A model generated the notes under the pieces. The model made no database searches. It was not told where the DNA came from and was given only the letters and a program-made list of their open reading frames with translations. DNA of 64,000 nucleotides from contig NZ_JALGCL010000001.1 in the NCBI RefSeq assembly GCF_022808325.1, forward strand, positions 477,780-541,779, read 5' to 3'. Of this stretch, positions 16,258-26,578 are shown in pieces. How positions within the stretch are numbered: the first letter of the stretch is position 1; each line of letters opens with the position of its first letter. The DNA comes from Cognatiluteimonas sedimenti. Its GTDB lineage: Bacteria > Pseudomonadota > Gammaproteobacteria > Xanthomonadales > Xanthomonadaceae. Position numbers and translations under genes: made by a program.

Positions 16258-17658
16258 TCACTCCTGGGTGCCGTCGCCGCCAGTCGCGCCCCGCGCCTGC
16301 TCGCGCGCCGCGCGCAGCGCGTCCAGCTTCTGCTTGAGCTTCAGCTCCAGGCCGCGCTCGACCGGTCGGTAGTAGACGCGCTCGCCGAGCGCTTCCGGGA
16401 ATCCGGTCTGCGCCAGCGCGATCCCGCCTTCGGCGTCGTGGTCGTAGCGGTAGTTGCTGCCATAACCCAGCTGTTTCATCAGCCGCGTCGGGGCATTGCG
16501 CAGGTGCAGCGGTACCTCCTGGGTACCGTGCTCCCCGACGTCGGCGCGGGCGGCGTTGAAGGCCCTGTAGGCGGCATTGGACTTGGCCGTGCTGGCCAGG
16601 TAGATCACCACCTGCGCCAGCGCCAGGTCGCCTTCGGGGCTGCCGAGGCGATCGTAGGCATCCCAGGCTTCGGTTGCCATCTGCAGCGCGCGCGGATCTG
16701 CCAGGCCGATGTCCTCGACCGCCATCCGCGTCAGTCGCCGCGCCAGGTAGACCGGATCCACGCCGCCATCGAGCATGCGCGCGAACCAGTACAGCGCCGC
16801 GTCGGGATTGGAGCTGCGGATCGACTTGTGCAAGGCCGAGATCTGGTCGTAGAACTGCTCGCCTCCCTTGTCGAAGCGGCGGCTGCGGTCGGCCAGGACC
16901 TGCGCCAGCGTCGCGTCGGTGATCGTGCCGCCGCGGCGCGTGCCGCCCTCCCCTGCTCCGTCTTCGACCAGCCCGGCCGCGATCTCCAGCAGGGTCAGGC
17001 CGCGGCGCACGTCGCCGTCGGCGGCCTGCGCGATCAGCGCGAGCTGCGCGCCCCCGACCTGCAATCCGCGGCCACCCAGGCCGCGTTCGTCGTCATCCAG
17101 GGCCTGCCGCAGCGCGAGCACGATGTCGTCCACCGACAGCGCCTCCATCACGTGCACGCGGCAACGCGACAGCAGCGCGGAATTGAGCTCGAACGACGGA
17201 TTCTCGGTGGTCGCGCCGACGAACAGGATGCTGCCGTGCTCGATGTGCGGCAGGAAGGCGTCCTGCTGCGCCTTGTTGAAGCGATGCACCTCGTCGACGA
17301 ACAGCACCGTGCGGCGACCCTGCGCGAAGCGTGCGCCGGCTTCGGCCAGCACCTGGCGGACCTCCGGCAGCCCCGACAGGACCGCGGAAATGGCGCGGAA
17401 CTCGGCGTCGGAGTATTTCGCCAGCAGCAGCGCCAGCGTGGTCTTGCCGCAGCCAGGCGGCCCCCACAGGACCATCGAATGCACGCGGCCGGATTCGATC
17501 GCGCGCCGCAACGCCGAGCCGGGCGCCAACAGCCGGCGTTGGCCGACCATTTCGTCCAGCGTGCGCGGACGCATGCGCTCGGCCAGCGGCCGCAGCGCAT
17601 CGTTGTCGACACTCAGCAGGTCGGATTCGACCGGGGGCGGGTTGCTGCGCCGTGCCAC
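16258..17658 (-). CDS. rarA: Replication-associated recombination protein A (AAA+ ATPase)
   Basis: RarA/MgsA acts at stalled replication forks and resembles the clamp-loader gamma subunit and RuvB. The protein reads LAERMRPRTLDEMVGQ near the N-terminus, Walker A WGPPGCGKTT, Walker B VLFVDEVHRFNK, sensor 1 GATTENPSFE, then the C-terminal tetramerisation region with LHKSIRSSNPDAALYW and VPLHLRNAPT. The GTG at 17658 (AAGGGA about 10 nt upstream) gives 466 residues; an upstream GTG at 17712 would add 18 residues of unlikely composition. The gene is followed closely by crcB. Confidence 0.93.
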   Translation of the reverse strand: MARRSNPPPVESDLLSVDNDALRPLAERMRPRTLDEMVGQRRLLAPGSALRRAIESGRVHSMVLWGPPGCGKTTLALLLAKYSDAEFRAISAVLSGLPEVRQVLAEAGARFAQGRRTVLFVDEVHRFNKAQQDAFLPHIEHGSILFVGATTENPSFELNSALLSRCRVHVMEALSVDDIVLALRQALDDDERGLGGRGLQVGGAQLALIAQAADGDVRRGLTLLEIAAGLVEDGAGEGGTRRGGTITDATLAQVLADRSRRFDKGGEQFYDQISALHKSIRSSNPDAALYWFARMLDGGVDPVYLARRLTRMAVEDIGLADPRALQMATEAWDAYDRLGSPEGDLALAQVVIYLASTAKSNAAYRAFNAARADVGEHGTQEVPLHLRNAPTRLMKQLGYGSNYRYDHDAEGGIALAQTGFPEALGERVYYRPVERGLELKLKQKLDALRAAREQARGATGGDGTQE

Positions 17659-17724
17659 GGCATGGGGATCCCTTGCGGATGCGGCGACACGATAGCAAGA
17701 GCGCGCCCGCACGGCGCGCTTTGG

Positions 17725-18435
17725 TCAGCGGCGGGCGACGGCCCGGTCGAGGGTGGCCTCGCGGTTGGCGCTGGCGCCAAGCTCGTAACGCACGTGCAGC
17801 CACTGGCCGCTGCGCGGGTCGTACAGTGCCTGCACCCCGGCCGCAGCGCGACCTTCGGCACCGAAATCCGCGACCCCGTTCGCCTGCAACTGCTGGTAGT
17901 GGCCGCCGGCGGGCGACACCTGTACATCATCCAGCGCAAACCGCACCGCTTGCCCGGCGAACTCGCGGTCCAGGCGCCGGTCGACTTCGTTTTCCAGCTG
18001 TCGCGCCACGCGTGCATCGGTGGCCAGGGATTGCCCGGGCTCGCTCGTGCCCAGCACCAGCGACGGATAGTCGACGCTCGACGATTGGGTGTCGTACAGC
18101 GCGGCGAAGCGGAAGGGGATCCACTCCGCATCCTCGCCGATCAGCAAGCGGCCGTTGCCGCGGACATCGCGCTGCACCAGGCCGGCGGGCGCGACTTCAA
18201 CCTTGTCGAGCTTCACCTCGACTCCGGCCATGTCGAATTCACTTGAGACCGCGCCGATCAGCGACGCTGCGATCGCGGCATCGATGGCCCGTTCGCCTTC
18301 CATGCGCGACTGCGGCGTGGCGTCCAGCGCCTTGGCGGCGATCGCCTGCTGCGCCTGTCCGGGCGACGGCGCCGCAGTGGCGACCAGGGCGGCGCCGGCA
18401 AGCAGGACCAGCGACAGGAACACGGTGCGACGCAT
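17725..18435 (-). CDS. Exported protein of unknown function
   Basis: The 236-residue protein has a clear signal peptide (MRRTVFLSLVLLAGAALVATAAP, cleavage near residue 22), so the mature protein is periplasmic. The rest is soluble. Readable features are VEVKLDKVEVAP, VRGNGRLLIG, EWIPFRFAALYD, and a second half that repeats the idea (FALDDVQVSPAG, QANGVADFGAEG, VQALYDPRSGQWLHVRYEL). This suggests two copies of a beta-rich unit. I do not recognise the family. It lies between lolA, from which a terminator at 18562-18592 separates it, and rarA. Confidence 0.8.
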   Translation of the reverse strand: MRRTVFLSLVLLAGAALVATAAPSPGQAQQAIAAKALDATPQSRMEGERAIDAAIAASLIGAVSSEFDMAGVEVKLDKVEVAPAGLVQRDVRGNGRLLIGEDAEWIPFRFAALYDTQSSSVDYPSLVLGTSEPGQSLATDARVARQLENEVDRRLDREFAGQAVRFALDDVQVSPAGGHYQQLQANGVADFGAEGRAAAGVQALYDPRSGQWLHVRYELGASANREATLDRAVARR

Positions 18436-18561
18436 GCGATCTTCCTCGGCGCCAGGCTCGAGGGTGGCGCGTGGACGTCACCTTGCCCGCGCAACCGTGG
18501 AGAGGTCGTGAGGCGAAGGACGGCTGCATGAACAGGAGCGCAACCGAGCCGTCGCCGGCAC

Positions 18562-18592
18562 AAAAAACGGCAGGCGCGGGCCTGCCGTTTTT
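18562..18592 (-). terminator. Rho-independent terminator after lolA
   Basis: ACGGCAGGC and GCCTGCCGT form a 9-bp stem flanked by A6 on one side and T5 on the other, so it can terminate in either direction. It lies 41 nt past the lolA stop on the minus strand and should end the ftsK/lolA transcript. Confidence 0.85.
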
Positions 18593-18632
18593 CCTGGATA
18601 CGCGGGCCGCCCGTTCCGGGCGGCTGGTGCGA

Positions 18633-19280
18633 TCATCCCTCTCCGACCACGTCCACGCCCTTGGGCGGCGTGAACTTGAAGGTCGTAGCGGAGAACGCCG
18701 GGTTGCGCTGCCAGCCAGTGAACGTGATCCGGGTCTTCTGCCCGAGCGCATCGACGACCTGCATCGTCGCCAGTCCCTGTTGACCGAAGCCCAGGCGCGC
18801 GGACTGGAAGCCCGCCTCGTCGCCCTTCCGCGGCTTCAGCGCGAGCCATTCCAGGCCGTCGGCGCTGCCGTCCTCGGTGATGAGGTAATCGCGATCCAGC
18901 CGCGACGGATCGATCAGTGCCGCCAGCGGACTGTTCTGCTCCTCCGCGCCCTGCGGGCGCCGCGTGACCTGCTCCAGGTCGGGGTCATAGACCCAGACGC
19001 GCTTGCCGTCGGCGACGATCAACTGTTCGTAGGGCTTGGCGTATTCCCAGCGGAACAACCGCGGCGCGGCCAGCGCCACGCGGCCGCTCGAGGTTTCCTT
19101 GAGCTTGCCGTTGGCGTCGTACACCTGCTGCGAGAACTGGCCATCGAGCCCCTTGAGGCCCTTGGTGAACGCCGACAGGTCGTCGCGCGCGCCAGCGATG
19201 GCGCTGGTGGCTGCGACCGCGGTGGCGAGGGTGGCGACCAGCAGCCCGGCGGCACGCCGGGACGGACGGGGGTTGCGCAT
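18633..19280 (-). CDS. lolA: Outer-membrane lipoprotein carrier protein LolA
   Basis: LolA is the periplasmic chaperone that takes lipoproteins from LolCDE and gives them to LolB. The 215-residue precursor has a signal peptide ending near SAIAGA (residue about 30). The mature part shows LKGLDGQFSQQVYDANGKLK, SSGRVALAAPRLFRWEY, YEQLIVADGKRVWVYDPDLE and QVTRR, all typical of the LolA half-barrel, and a C-terminal FKFTPPKGVDVV. Order ftsK-lolA-rarA is conserved in gammaproteobacteria. It starts 114 nt after the ftsK stop. Confidence 0.95.
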   Translation of the reverse strand: MRNPRPSRRAAGLLVATLATAVAATSAIAGARDDLSAFTKGLKGLDGQFSQQVYDANGKLKETSSGRVALAAPRLFRWEYAKPYEQLIVADGKRVWVYDPDLEQVTRRPQGAEEQNSPLAALIDPSRLDRDYLITEDGSADGLEWLALKPRKGDEAGFQSARLGFGQQGLATMQVVDALGQKTRITFTGWQRNPAFSATTFKFTPPKGVDVVGEG

Positions 19281-19394
19281 GTGCGATCTCCGGAATCGGT
19301 TGCCGAGGAGTCTGCGGCGAACTAGCTGAATACGACCTCACGAACCGCGGCCCGCGAGCCCCGGTTCAGCGCCGTGGGTGGCTGGCGCGAGGCT

Positions 19395-21749
19395 TCACTT
19401 GGGCGGCGGCGGCGCGAGCACGCTGCGGTCGCCGTTGTGCTCCGGCGGGGTCACGATCCCGGCCGCCTCCATCGCCTCGATCAGGCGCGCGGCGCGGTTG
19501 TATCCGATCTTCAGGCGCCTTTGCACGCCGGAGATCGACGCGCGCCGGGTCTCGGTGACGATGCGCACGGCCTCGTCGTACAGCGGGTCGGACTCGTCCC
19601 CCGCCCCGCCGCCGCTTTCGGGCAACCCGGTGGCGCCGACCACGATGCCGTCGCCAAGCGACTGCACTTCCTCGAGCACGCCTTCCATGTACTGCGGGCC
19701 GTCACTGCTCTGCTTGAGGTGTTCGACGACACGGTGCACCTCGTCGTCGCTGACGAAGGCGCCGTGGATGCGCTCGGGCATTGCCGTGCCCGGTGGCAGG
19801 TACAGCATGTCGCCGTGGCCGAGCAGCGTTTCCGCGCCGCTCTGGTCGAGGATGGTGCGCGAGTCGATCTTGCTCGAGACCTGGAACGCGATCCGGGTCG
19901 GGATGTTGGCCTTGATCAGGCCGGTGATCACGTCCACCGATGGTCGCTGCGTGGCCAGGATCAGGTGGATGCCGGCGGCGCGGGACTTCTGCGCCAGCCG
20001 CGCGATCAGTTCCTCGACCTTCTTGCCGACGATCATCATCATGTCGGCGAATTCGTCGATGAAGATGACGATGAACGGCAGGGTCTCCAGCGGCCGCGGT
20101 GCTTCGTTCAACTCGGCGTTGGGCTTGAACAGCGGGTCCATCATCGGCTGCCCGGCGTCGATCGCGTCCTTGACCTTCTTGTTGAAGCCGCCGAGGTTGC
20201 GCACGCCTACCGCGCTCATCAGCTTGTAGCGGCGCTCCATCTCGGCCACGCACCAGCGCAGGCCGTTGGCGGCCTCCTTCATGTCGGTGACCACCGGCGC
20301 CAGCAGGTGCGGGATGCCCTGGTAGACGGACAGCTCCAGCATCTTCGGGTCGATCATCAGCATCCGCACGTCCTGCGGAGATGCCTTGTACAGCAGCGAC
20401 AGCACCATCGCGTTGACCGCGACCGACTTGCCCGAACCGGTGGTGCCGGCCACCAGCAGGTGCGGCATGCGCGACAGGTCGGCCACCGTCGGGCGGCCGG
20501 CGATGTCCTTGCCCAGCGCCAGCGTCAGCGGGCTGCCGGACTTGTCGTATTCCTTCGAGCGCAGCAGTTCGCTGAGGAAGATCATTTCACGGTGCGAGTT
20601 GGGGATCTCCAGGCCGACCACCGACTTGCCCGGGATCACGTCGACCACGCGCACTGCCTTGACGCTGAGGCCGCGGGCAATGTCCTTGTCCAGCGAGGAG
20701 ATCTGGCTGACCTTGATCCCCGGTGCCGGCTCGATTTCGAAACGCGTGATCACCGGCCCGGGATAGGCGCCGACCACCTGCGCGTCGATGCGGAAATCCT
20801 TGAGCTTGAACTCGATCTGCCGCGACAGGGTTTCCAGCGTTTCCTCGCTGTAGCCCTTCTGCTGCGGCTTGGGATCGTCCAGCAGCGCCAGCGGTGGTAT
20901 GCCGGAGCCGTCGCCGACGTGGAACAGCGGGATCTGCTGCTCGCGCTTGGCGCGGTCGCTCTTTTCCACCAGCGCCGGGGCCGGCGGCTCGATCCTGACC
21001 GGCGGTCGCTTCGCGCGCAGTTCGCTGTCGAACTTGCGCACTTCCTCGCGCTCCTCGCGCATCGCCCGCGCCTGCTGCCAATCGCTGGCCTGCTGCGTGC
21101 CGCGGCGGAACAGCGGCCCCAGCGCCAGCACCGCGCGCCCGATGCGGTCCATGACGCCGAGCCACGACAGTCCGGTCGCCAGCGTGATCGACACCAGCAA
21201 CAATGCGAGCAGGAACAGGTTGCCGCCGACCGGGCCGAAGCCGCGGTACAGCGAGCGGCCGACCAGTTGCCCGAGGATGCCGCCGCTGCCGGCAGAGAAG
21301 TCCGCGGCCGGGCCGATGCGCAGGTACAGCAGGCCGGTGGCCGAGACCAGGAAGCCGACGATGCCGACCAGGCGCAGAGCCGGCCCCAGGTCGGCGTCGC
21401 CATCGCCATCGCTGTCCATGCCGAACAGGGCGATCCAGGCAACCAGCCCCAGCACCAGCGGCAGCAGGAAGGCGACGTAGCCGGTCAGGTAAAGCAGCAC
21501 GTCCGCCAGCCAGGCGCCGACACGGCCGCCGACGTTGTGCAGCGGCGCGGTGATGCTGCCCGAGTGCGACCAGCCCGGGTCCTGCGGCGAAAACGTGAAC
21601 AGGCTTGCCAGCAGGTACACCAGCAGCGGCGCGACCAGGATCAGCGCGATGTCGCGCCACAGCCGCTGGCGGCGCGGATTCGGCGCGGTGGCCGGTTTCC
21701 TGGCCTTGGCGCGGCTGCCTTTGCTGCGTTCGGAGAGCGGGCGTGCCAC
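19395..21749 (-). CDS. ftsK: DNA translocase FtsK
   Basis: FtsK pumps chromosome ends through the septum and activates XerCD at dif. The 784-residue protein has four N-terminal membrane helices (residues about 28-190), a short linker, a RecA-like motor with Walker [13 protein letters not shown] and Walker [16 protein letters not shown], and a C-terminal winged-helix gamma domain ([32 protein letters not shown]) that reads KOPS. The linker is short, as in SpoIIIE-size members, not the long E. coli type. The start codon is GTG at 21749. A palindrome lies about 31 nt upstream. Confidence 0.96.
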   Translation of the reverse strand: MARPLSERSKGSRAKARKPATAPNPRRQRLWRDIALILVAPLLVYLLASLFTFSPQDPGWSHSGSITAPLHNVGGRVGAWLADVLLYLTGYVAFLLPLVLGLVAWIALFGMDSDGDGDADLGPALRLVGIVGFLVSATGLLYLRIGPAADFSAGSGGILGQLVGRSLYRGFGPVGGNLFLLALLLVSITLATGLSWLGVMDRIGRAVLALGPLFRRGTQQASDWQQARAMREEREEVRKFDSELRAKRPPVRIEPPAPALVEKSDRAKREQQIPLFHVGDGSGIPPLALLDDPKPQQKGYSEETLETLSRQIEFKLKDFRIDAQVVGAYPGPVITRFEIEPAPGIKVSQISSLDKDIARGLSVKAVRVVDVIPGKSVVGLEIPNSHREMIFLSELLRSKEYDKSGSPLTLALGKDIAGRPTVADLSRMPHLLVAGTTGSGKSVAVNAMVLSLLYKASPQDVRMLMIDPKMLELSVYQGIPHLLAPVVTDMKEAANGLRWCVAEMERRYKLMSAVGVRNLGGFNKKVKDAIDAGQPMMDPLFKPNAELNEAPRPLETLPFIVIFIDEFADMMMIVGKKVEELIARLAQKSRAAGIHLILATQRPSVDVITGLIKANIPTRIAFQVSSKIDSRTILDQSGAETLLGHGDMLYLPPGTAMPERIHGAFVSDDEVHRVVEHLKQSSDGPQYMEGVLEEVQSLGDGIVVGATGLPESGGGAGDESDPLYDEAVRIVTETRRASISGVQRRLKIGYNRAARLIEAMEAAGIVTPPEHNGDRSVLAPPPPK

Positions 21750-21779
21750 CGTGCGGTCAGACCTTAAGATATTCCCCTA

Positions 21780-21801
21780 ATGGCTTGATAGTACAAGCCA
21801 T
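21780..21801 (-). repeat. Palindrome upstream of ftsK
   Basis: ATGGCTTG and CAAGCCAT form a perfect 8-bp inverted repeat around ATAGTA in the ald-ftsK gap. Read on the minus strand, TTGTAC inside it followed 17 nt later by AATATC gives a weak -35/-10 pair, so it may be an operator over the ftsK promoter. It has no T-tract, so it is not an obvious terminator. Confidence 0.4.
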
Positions 21802-21838
21802 CAGGGTCAGTCACCAGCGCCGGAATGGACAGCAGGGC

Positions 21839-22909
21839 TCAGAGCTTCATGTCCAGCAGCGCCGGATGCACCAGCTTGCCGCCTTCGACATTGATGCCGC
21901 GGACCAGTGCGGCGTTGTTGCGCCAGTCGTCGCCGGAGGCCAGCTTGTTGACCCAGGGAAGGATTGCCGCGCAGATCGCCTGCGAGGACGTCTGCGGCAC
22001 CGCGCCGGGCATGTTGGTGACGCAGAAGTGGGTCACGCCTTCCTCCACGTAAGTGGGTTCCTTCCAGGTGGTGGGGCGCGAGGTCTCGAAGCAGCCGCCC
22101 TGGTCGATGGCGATGTCGACCACCACGCTGCCGTCCTCCATCCCCCGCAGCATCTCGCGGGTCATCACGTGCGGCGCCTTGGCGCCGGTGACCAGCACCG
22201 CGCCCACCACCAGGTCGGCGGACGCCACCGCGCGCGCGACCACGTCGTGGTAGGGATACAGCGCGGTGACGTTGTTGCCGAGCCGCATCATTTCGTCCAT
22301 GCGGTCCTGCCGCATCTCGAACACGGTGACGTTGGCGCCCGCGGCCGCGGCCAGCGCGGCCGACGCACCGCCCGCCTTGCCGGCGCCGAACACGACGACA
22401 TTGCCGCGCTCGGTCGACGGCAGCCCGCCGAGCAGCTTGCCCTTGCCACCTTCGGGCTGGTGCAGCAGGTGGGTGCCGACCTGCACGCCGATCTTGCCGG
22501 CAATCACCGACATCGGCGCCAACAGCGGCAGGTCGCCGTTGGGAAGCTCGACGGTCTCGAAGGCGACGCCGGTCAGGCCGATGTCCAGCAGCTGCTTCGT
22601 CAGCGCGGGCTCGGCGGCAAGGTGCAGGTAGCAGAACAGCAGATGGTCGCGGCGCAGGTGCGCCAAGTCGCCCGCGATCGGTTCCTTGACCTTGACGATC
22701 AGTTCGCCCTTCTCGTACAGAGCGGCGGCGTCGGGCGCGATCCTGACGCCCAGCGCACCGTAGTCGGCATCCTTGAAACCGGACTTGGTGCCGGCGTCCT
22801 TCTCGATCCAGACCTCGTGGCCGCGCTTGACCAGGTCGCCGGCCGCGGCCGGAACGAGCGCGACGCGCCCTTCGAGGGTCTTGGTTTCCTTGGGAACGCC
22901 GATCCGCAT
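21839..22909 (-). CDS. ald: Alanine dehydrogenase
   Basis: Ald converts L-alanine and NAD+ to pyruvate, ammonia and NADH in the cytoplasm. The 356-residue product begins [20 protein letters not shown], carrying the substrate-binding R and K of the family, with the Rossmann motif [18 protein letters not shown] and the C-terminal [15 protein letters not shown]. The ATG at 22909 is chosen because all family members begin M-x-I-G-V-P-x-E. It is transcribed divergently from trxB across 167 nt; an Lrp-type regulator is common for ald elsewhere but none is in this window. Confidence 0.95.
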   Translation of the reverse strand: MRIGVPKETKTLEGRVALVPAAAGDLVKRGHEVWIEKDAGTKSGFKDADYGALGVRIAPDAAALYEKGELIVKVKEPIAGDLAHLRRDHLLFCYLHLAAEPALTKQLLDIGLTGVAFETVELPNGDLPLLAPMSVIAGKIGVQVGTHLLHQPEGGKGKLLGGLPSTERGNVVVFGAGKAGGASAALAAAAGANVTVFEMRQDRMDEMMRLGNNVTALYPYHDVVARAVASADLVVGAVLVTGAKAPHVMTREMLRGMEDGSVVVDIAIDQGGCFETSRPTTWKEPTYVEEGVTHFCVTNMPGAVPQTSSQAICAAILPWVNKLASGDDWRNNAALVRGINVEGGKLVHPALLDMKL

Positions 22910-22917
22910 TTCGTTAG

Positions 22918-24044
<1,127 letters not shown>

Positions 24045-24045
<1 letters not shown>

Positions 24046-25193
24046 TGGCGACGGCGCGCGTCCACGGCGCGCTGTCGGACATCCCCGCGGCGCAATGGGA
24101 TGCGCTGCACGACGGGCGCAATCCGTTCATCGCGCACGCCTTCCTTGCCGGCATGGAGCGGTACGGCGTGCTGCGCGAAGCCTATGGCTGGACGCCACGG
24201 CACCTGGCGTTGTGGGAAGGCCGCGCCCTGGTGGCCGCGGCGCCCGGTTACCTCAAGGACAATTCGCACGGCGAGTTCGTGTTCGACCACGCCTGGGCGC
24301 ACGCCTACGCGCGATACGGGCAGGACTACTTCCCCAAATCCTTGTGCGCGGTGCCGTACACGCCGGTGGCCGGCCCGCGGCTGCTTGCGCGCGACGATGC
24401 AGGACGGCGCGCGCTGCTGCGGGCGATGGTTGCCTCGACGCGCGACGCCGGGCTGTCCTCGGCGCACGTCAACTTCCACCCGCAGTCCGAGGACCCCGCC
24501 TTCGGCGAGGACTGGCTGCCGCGGGTCGACATCCAGTACCACTGGCGCAACGCGGCCGGATGGAGCGGCTTCGACGACTTCCTTGCGGCGATGGACCACA
24601 AACACCGCAAGAACATCCGCCAGGAGCGGGCCAAGGTCGTGCGCGCAGGGGTCGGCTTCCGCGTCGTCCACGGCGACGACGCCACCGATTCCGAGCTGGC
24701 CGCGATGCACGGCTTCTACCTTGCGACGTTCGCCGAGTACGGCAACACGCCGGCATTGACCCTGGAATTCCTGCACCACCTCGCCCGGGCGATGCCGCGG
24801 CAACTGGTGCTGTTCCTGGCGCAGCGGAACGGCCGCGACATCGCCGGCGCGCTGTGCCTGCGAGGCGGCGACACCCTGTACGGACGCTACTGGGGCGCCA
24901 ACGCCGGGGAGGGCCGCATTGCGGGCCTGCATTTCGAAACCTGCTACTACCAGGGCATCGAGTACTGCCTGCGCGAAGGCCTGGCGAAATTCGAGCCCGG
25001 TGCGCAGGGCGAGCACAAGCTGGCGCGGGGCTTCCTGCCCAGCCTGGTCCGCAGTCGCCACTGGATCGCGGACCCGGCCTTCGCCGCGGCGCTCGCGCCC
25101 TGGTGCGCGCAGGAGGCGCGGTCGGTGCGGCAGTACGCAAGTGCGCTCGCGGCGCATTCGCCGTACCGCGCCGTGCAGCAGGGTTCCGGATAA
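24045..25193 (+). CDS. FemAB-like GNAT family N-acetyltransferase (PF04339 type)
   Basis: The 382-residue protein begins MATARVHGALSDIPAAQWDA and shows the pattern of the DUF482/PF04339 family: NPFIAHAFLAGMER, FVFDHAWAHAYARYG, YFPKSLCAVPYTPVAGPRL, SSAHVNFHP, MDHKHRKNIRQERAKV and FEPGAQGEHKLARGF. These have a double GNAT fold related to FemAB aminoacyl transferases. The substrate is unknown. The start overlaps the trxB stop (TGATG), and aat follows 116 nt later. No signal peptide; cytosolic. Confidence 0.88.
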
Positions 25194-25309
25194 CACGAGG
25201 ACGGACCCGGCTCGCGCGATCGGGATCGCCCGATGTCTCCCGGGCATCGCACCGGCAGGAATGCGCCTTTCCGCCAGCGCATCCGATGCGATCGCGCCAC
25301 AATGGCAGG

Positions 25310-26038
25310 ATGTCGCTGCCCTGGCTCCCTGCCGATCCACTGGCGCCGTTTCCGCCGGCGGAGCAGGCCTTGCGCGACCCGGACGGATTGCTCGCCGCGG
25401 GCGGCGACCTCTCCCCTGCCCGCCTGCTCAACGCCTATCGCCACGGCATCTTTCCCTGGTATTCGCAGGGCCAGCCCTTGCTGTGGTGGACGCCGGACCC
25501 GCGCATGGTGTTCCGCAGCGATGGCGTGCGCCTGTCTTCCCGGTTCCGGCGCTCATTGCGCCGGTCGCCGTGGACGCTGCGCGCCGACGGCGACTTCGGC
25601 GCGGTGGTCGCCGCCTGCGCGCTGGTGCGCCGCCCCGGCCAGCGCGGCACCTGGATCACGGACGACATGCGGGCGGCGTATGGCGCCCTGCACCGGCTCG
25701 GGCATGCGCACTCGATCGAGGTGCGCGACGGCGACGAGCTGGTCGGGGGCCTGTACGGCGTCGCCATCGGCCGGATGTTCTTCGCCGAGAGCATGTTCAG
25801 CGCGCGAACGGGCGGTTCGAAGGTGGCGCTGGCCGGCCTCGCCCGGCGCCTGCACGAATGGCAGTGGCCGCTGATCGATGCCCAGGTCGAGAACCCGCAC
25901 CTGGTCGCCATGGGTGCACGGCCCTGGCCGCGGACGGAGTTCCTGCGGCAGCTCGCCACGCTGGTGGCGGAGGACACGGGGCCGGCGTCGTGGCCACGGC
26001 GTTTCGGCAGGATGGCCGCCGCCGACCTCGCCGTTTAG
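25310..26038 (+). CDS. aat: Leucyl/phenylalanyl-tRNA-protein transferase
   Basis: Aat adds Leu or Phe from tRNA to N-terminal Lys or Arg, making N-degrons that ClpS delivers to ClpAP. The 242-residue protein carries [82 protein letters not shown] and [15 protein letters not shown], all family signatures. infA follows, and clpA and clpS lie just beyond, so the N-end-rule pathway (aat, clpS, clpA) is grouped here. Confidence 0.96.
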   Translation: MSLPWLPADPLAPFPPAEQALRDPDGLLAAGGDLSPARLLNAYRHGIFPWYSQGQPLLWWTPDPRMVFRSDGVRLSSRFRRSLRRSPWTLRADGDFGAVVAACALVRRPGQRGTWITDDMRAAYGALHRLGHAHSIEVRDGDELVGGLYGVAIGRMFFAESMFSARTGGSKVALAGLARRLHEWQWPLIDAQVENPHLVAMGARPWPRTEFLRQLATLVAEDTGPASWPRRFGRMAAADLAV

Positions 26039-26165
26039 GGGCGGTTTTGCGCGGCTTCCCCGTGCGTGTCAGAATGTCCGACTTTCGGGCGCCAATCCGC
26101 CCACCACCGCCCTGCAGGCTTGCCTGCCGGGCATTCCGGCAAACGCCGGAGCATCCAGGAAACAC

Positions 26166-26384
26166 ATGGCGAAAGACGACGTCATCGAATTCGAAGGCAC
26201 GATCTCCGAGACCCTCCCGAACACCATGTTCCGGGTCAAGCTGGAGAACGGCCACGAGATCATTGCCCACATTTCGGGGCGGATGCGGAAGAATTACATC
26301 CGCATCCTCACCGGCGACAAGGTCAAGGTCGAAATGACCCCTTACGACCTGAGCAAGGGCCGCATCACCTACCGCATGAAGTAA
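26166..26384 (+). CDS. infA: Translation initiation factor IF-1
   Basis: The 72-residue protein is one S1/OB-fold domain with [55 protein letters not shown] and [15 protein letters not shown]. It binds the 30S A site during initiation. Length and sequence are standard. A terminator follows at 26407-26429. Confidence 0.98.
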   Translation: MAKDDVIEFEGTISETLPNTMFRVKLENGHEIIAHISGRMRKNYIRILTGDKVKVEMTPYDLSKGRITYRMK

Positions 26385-26406
26385 GCGCACGATGCGGCCA
26401 GACGGG

Positions 26407-26429
26407 AAAGGCGGCCATTGGCCGCCTTT
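26407..26429 (+). terminator. Terminator after infA
   Basis: AAAGGCGGCC and GGCCGCCTTT form a 10-bp stem around ATT, followed by CTGCGTTTTT. It lies 22 nt past the infA stop; the stem arms supply A/T runs on both sides, so it could also serve clpA, which ends at 26579 from the other side. Confidence 0.8.
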
Positions 26430-26578
26430 CTGCGTTTTTGCCGGCCGCTTGCGCCCCCTGGCCGCCGCCCTCCCGGGGCGACGCCTGGAATTTGCCCCGG
26501 GGCGGACGTGGTATCGGGCGGGGTTCCGCCGACCCTGCACGGCGACCCGGGCCAGATCGACCGAGGTCCACGTCCGAT

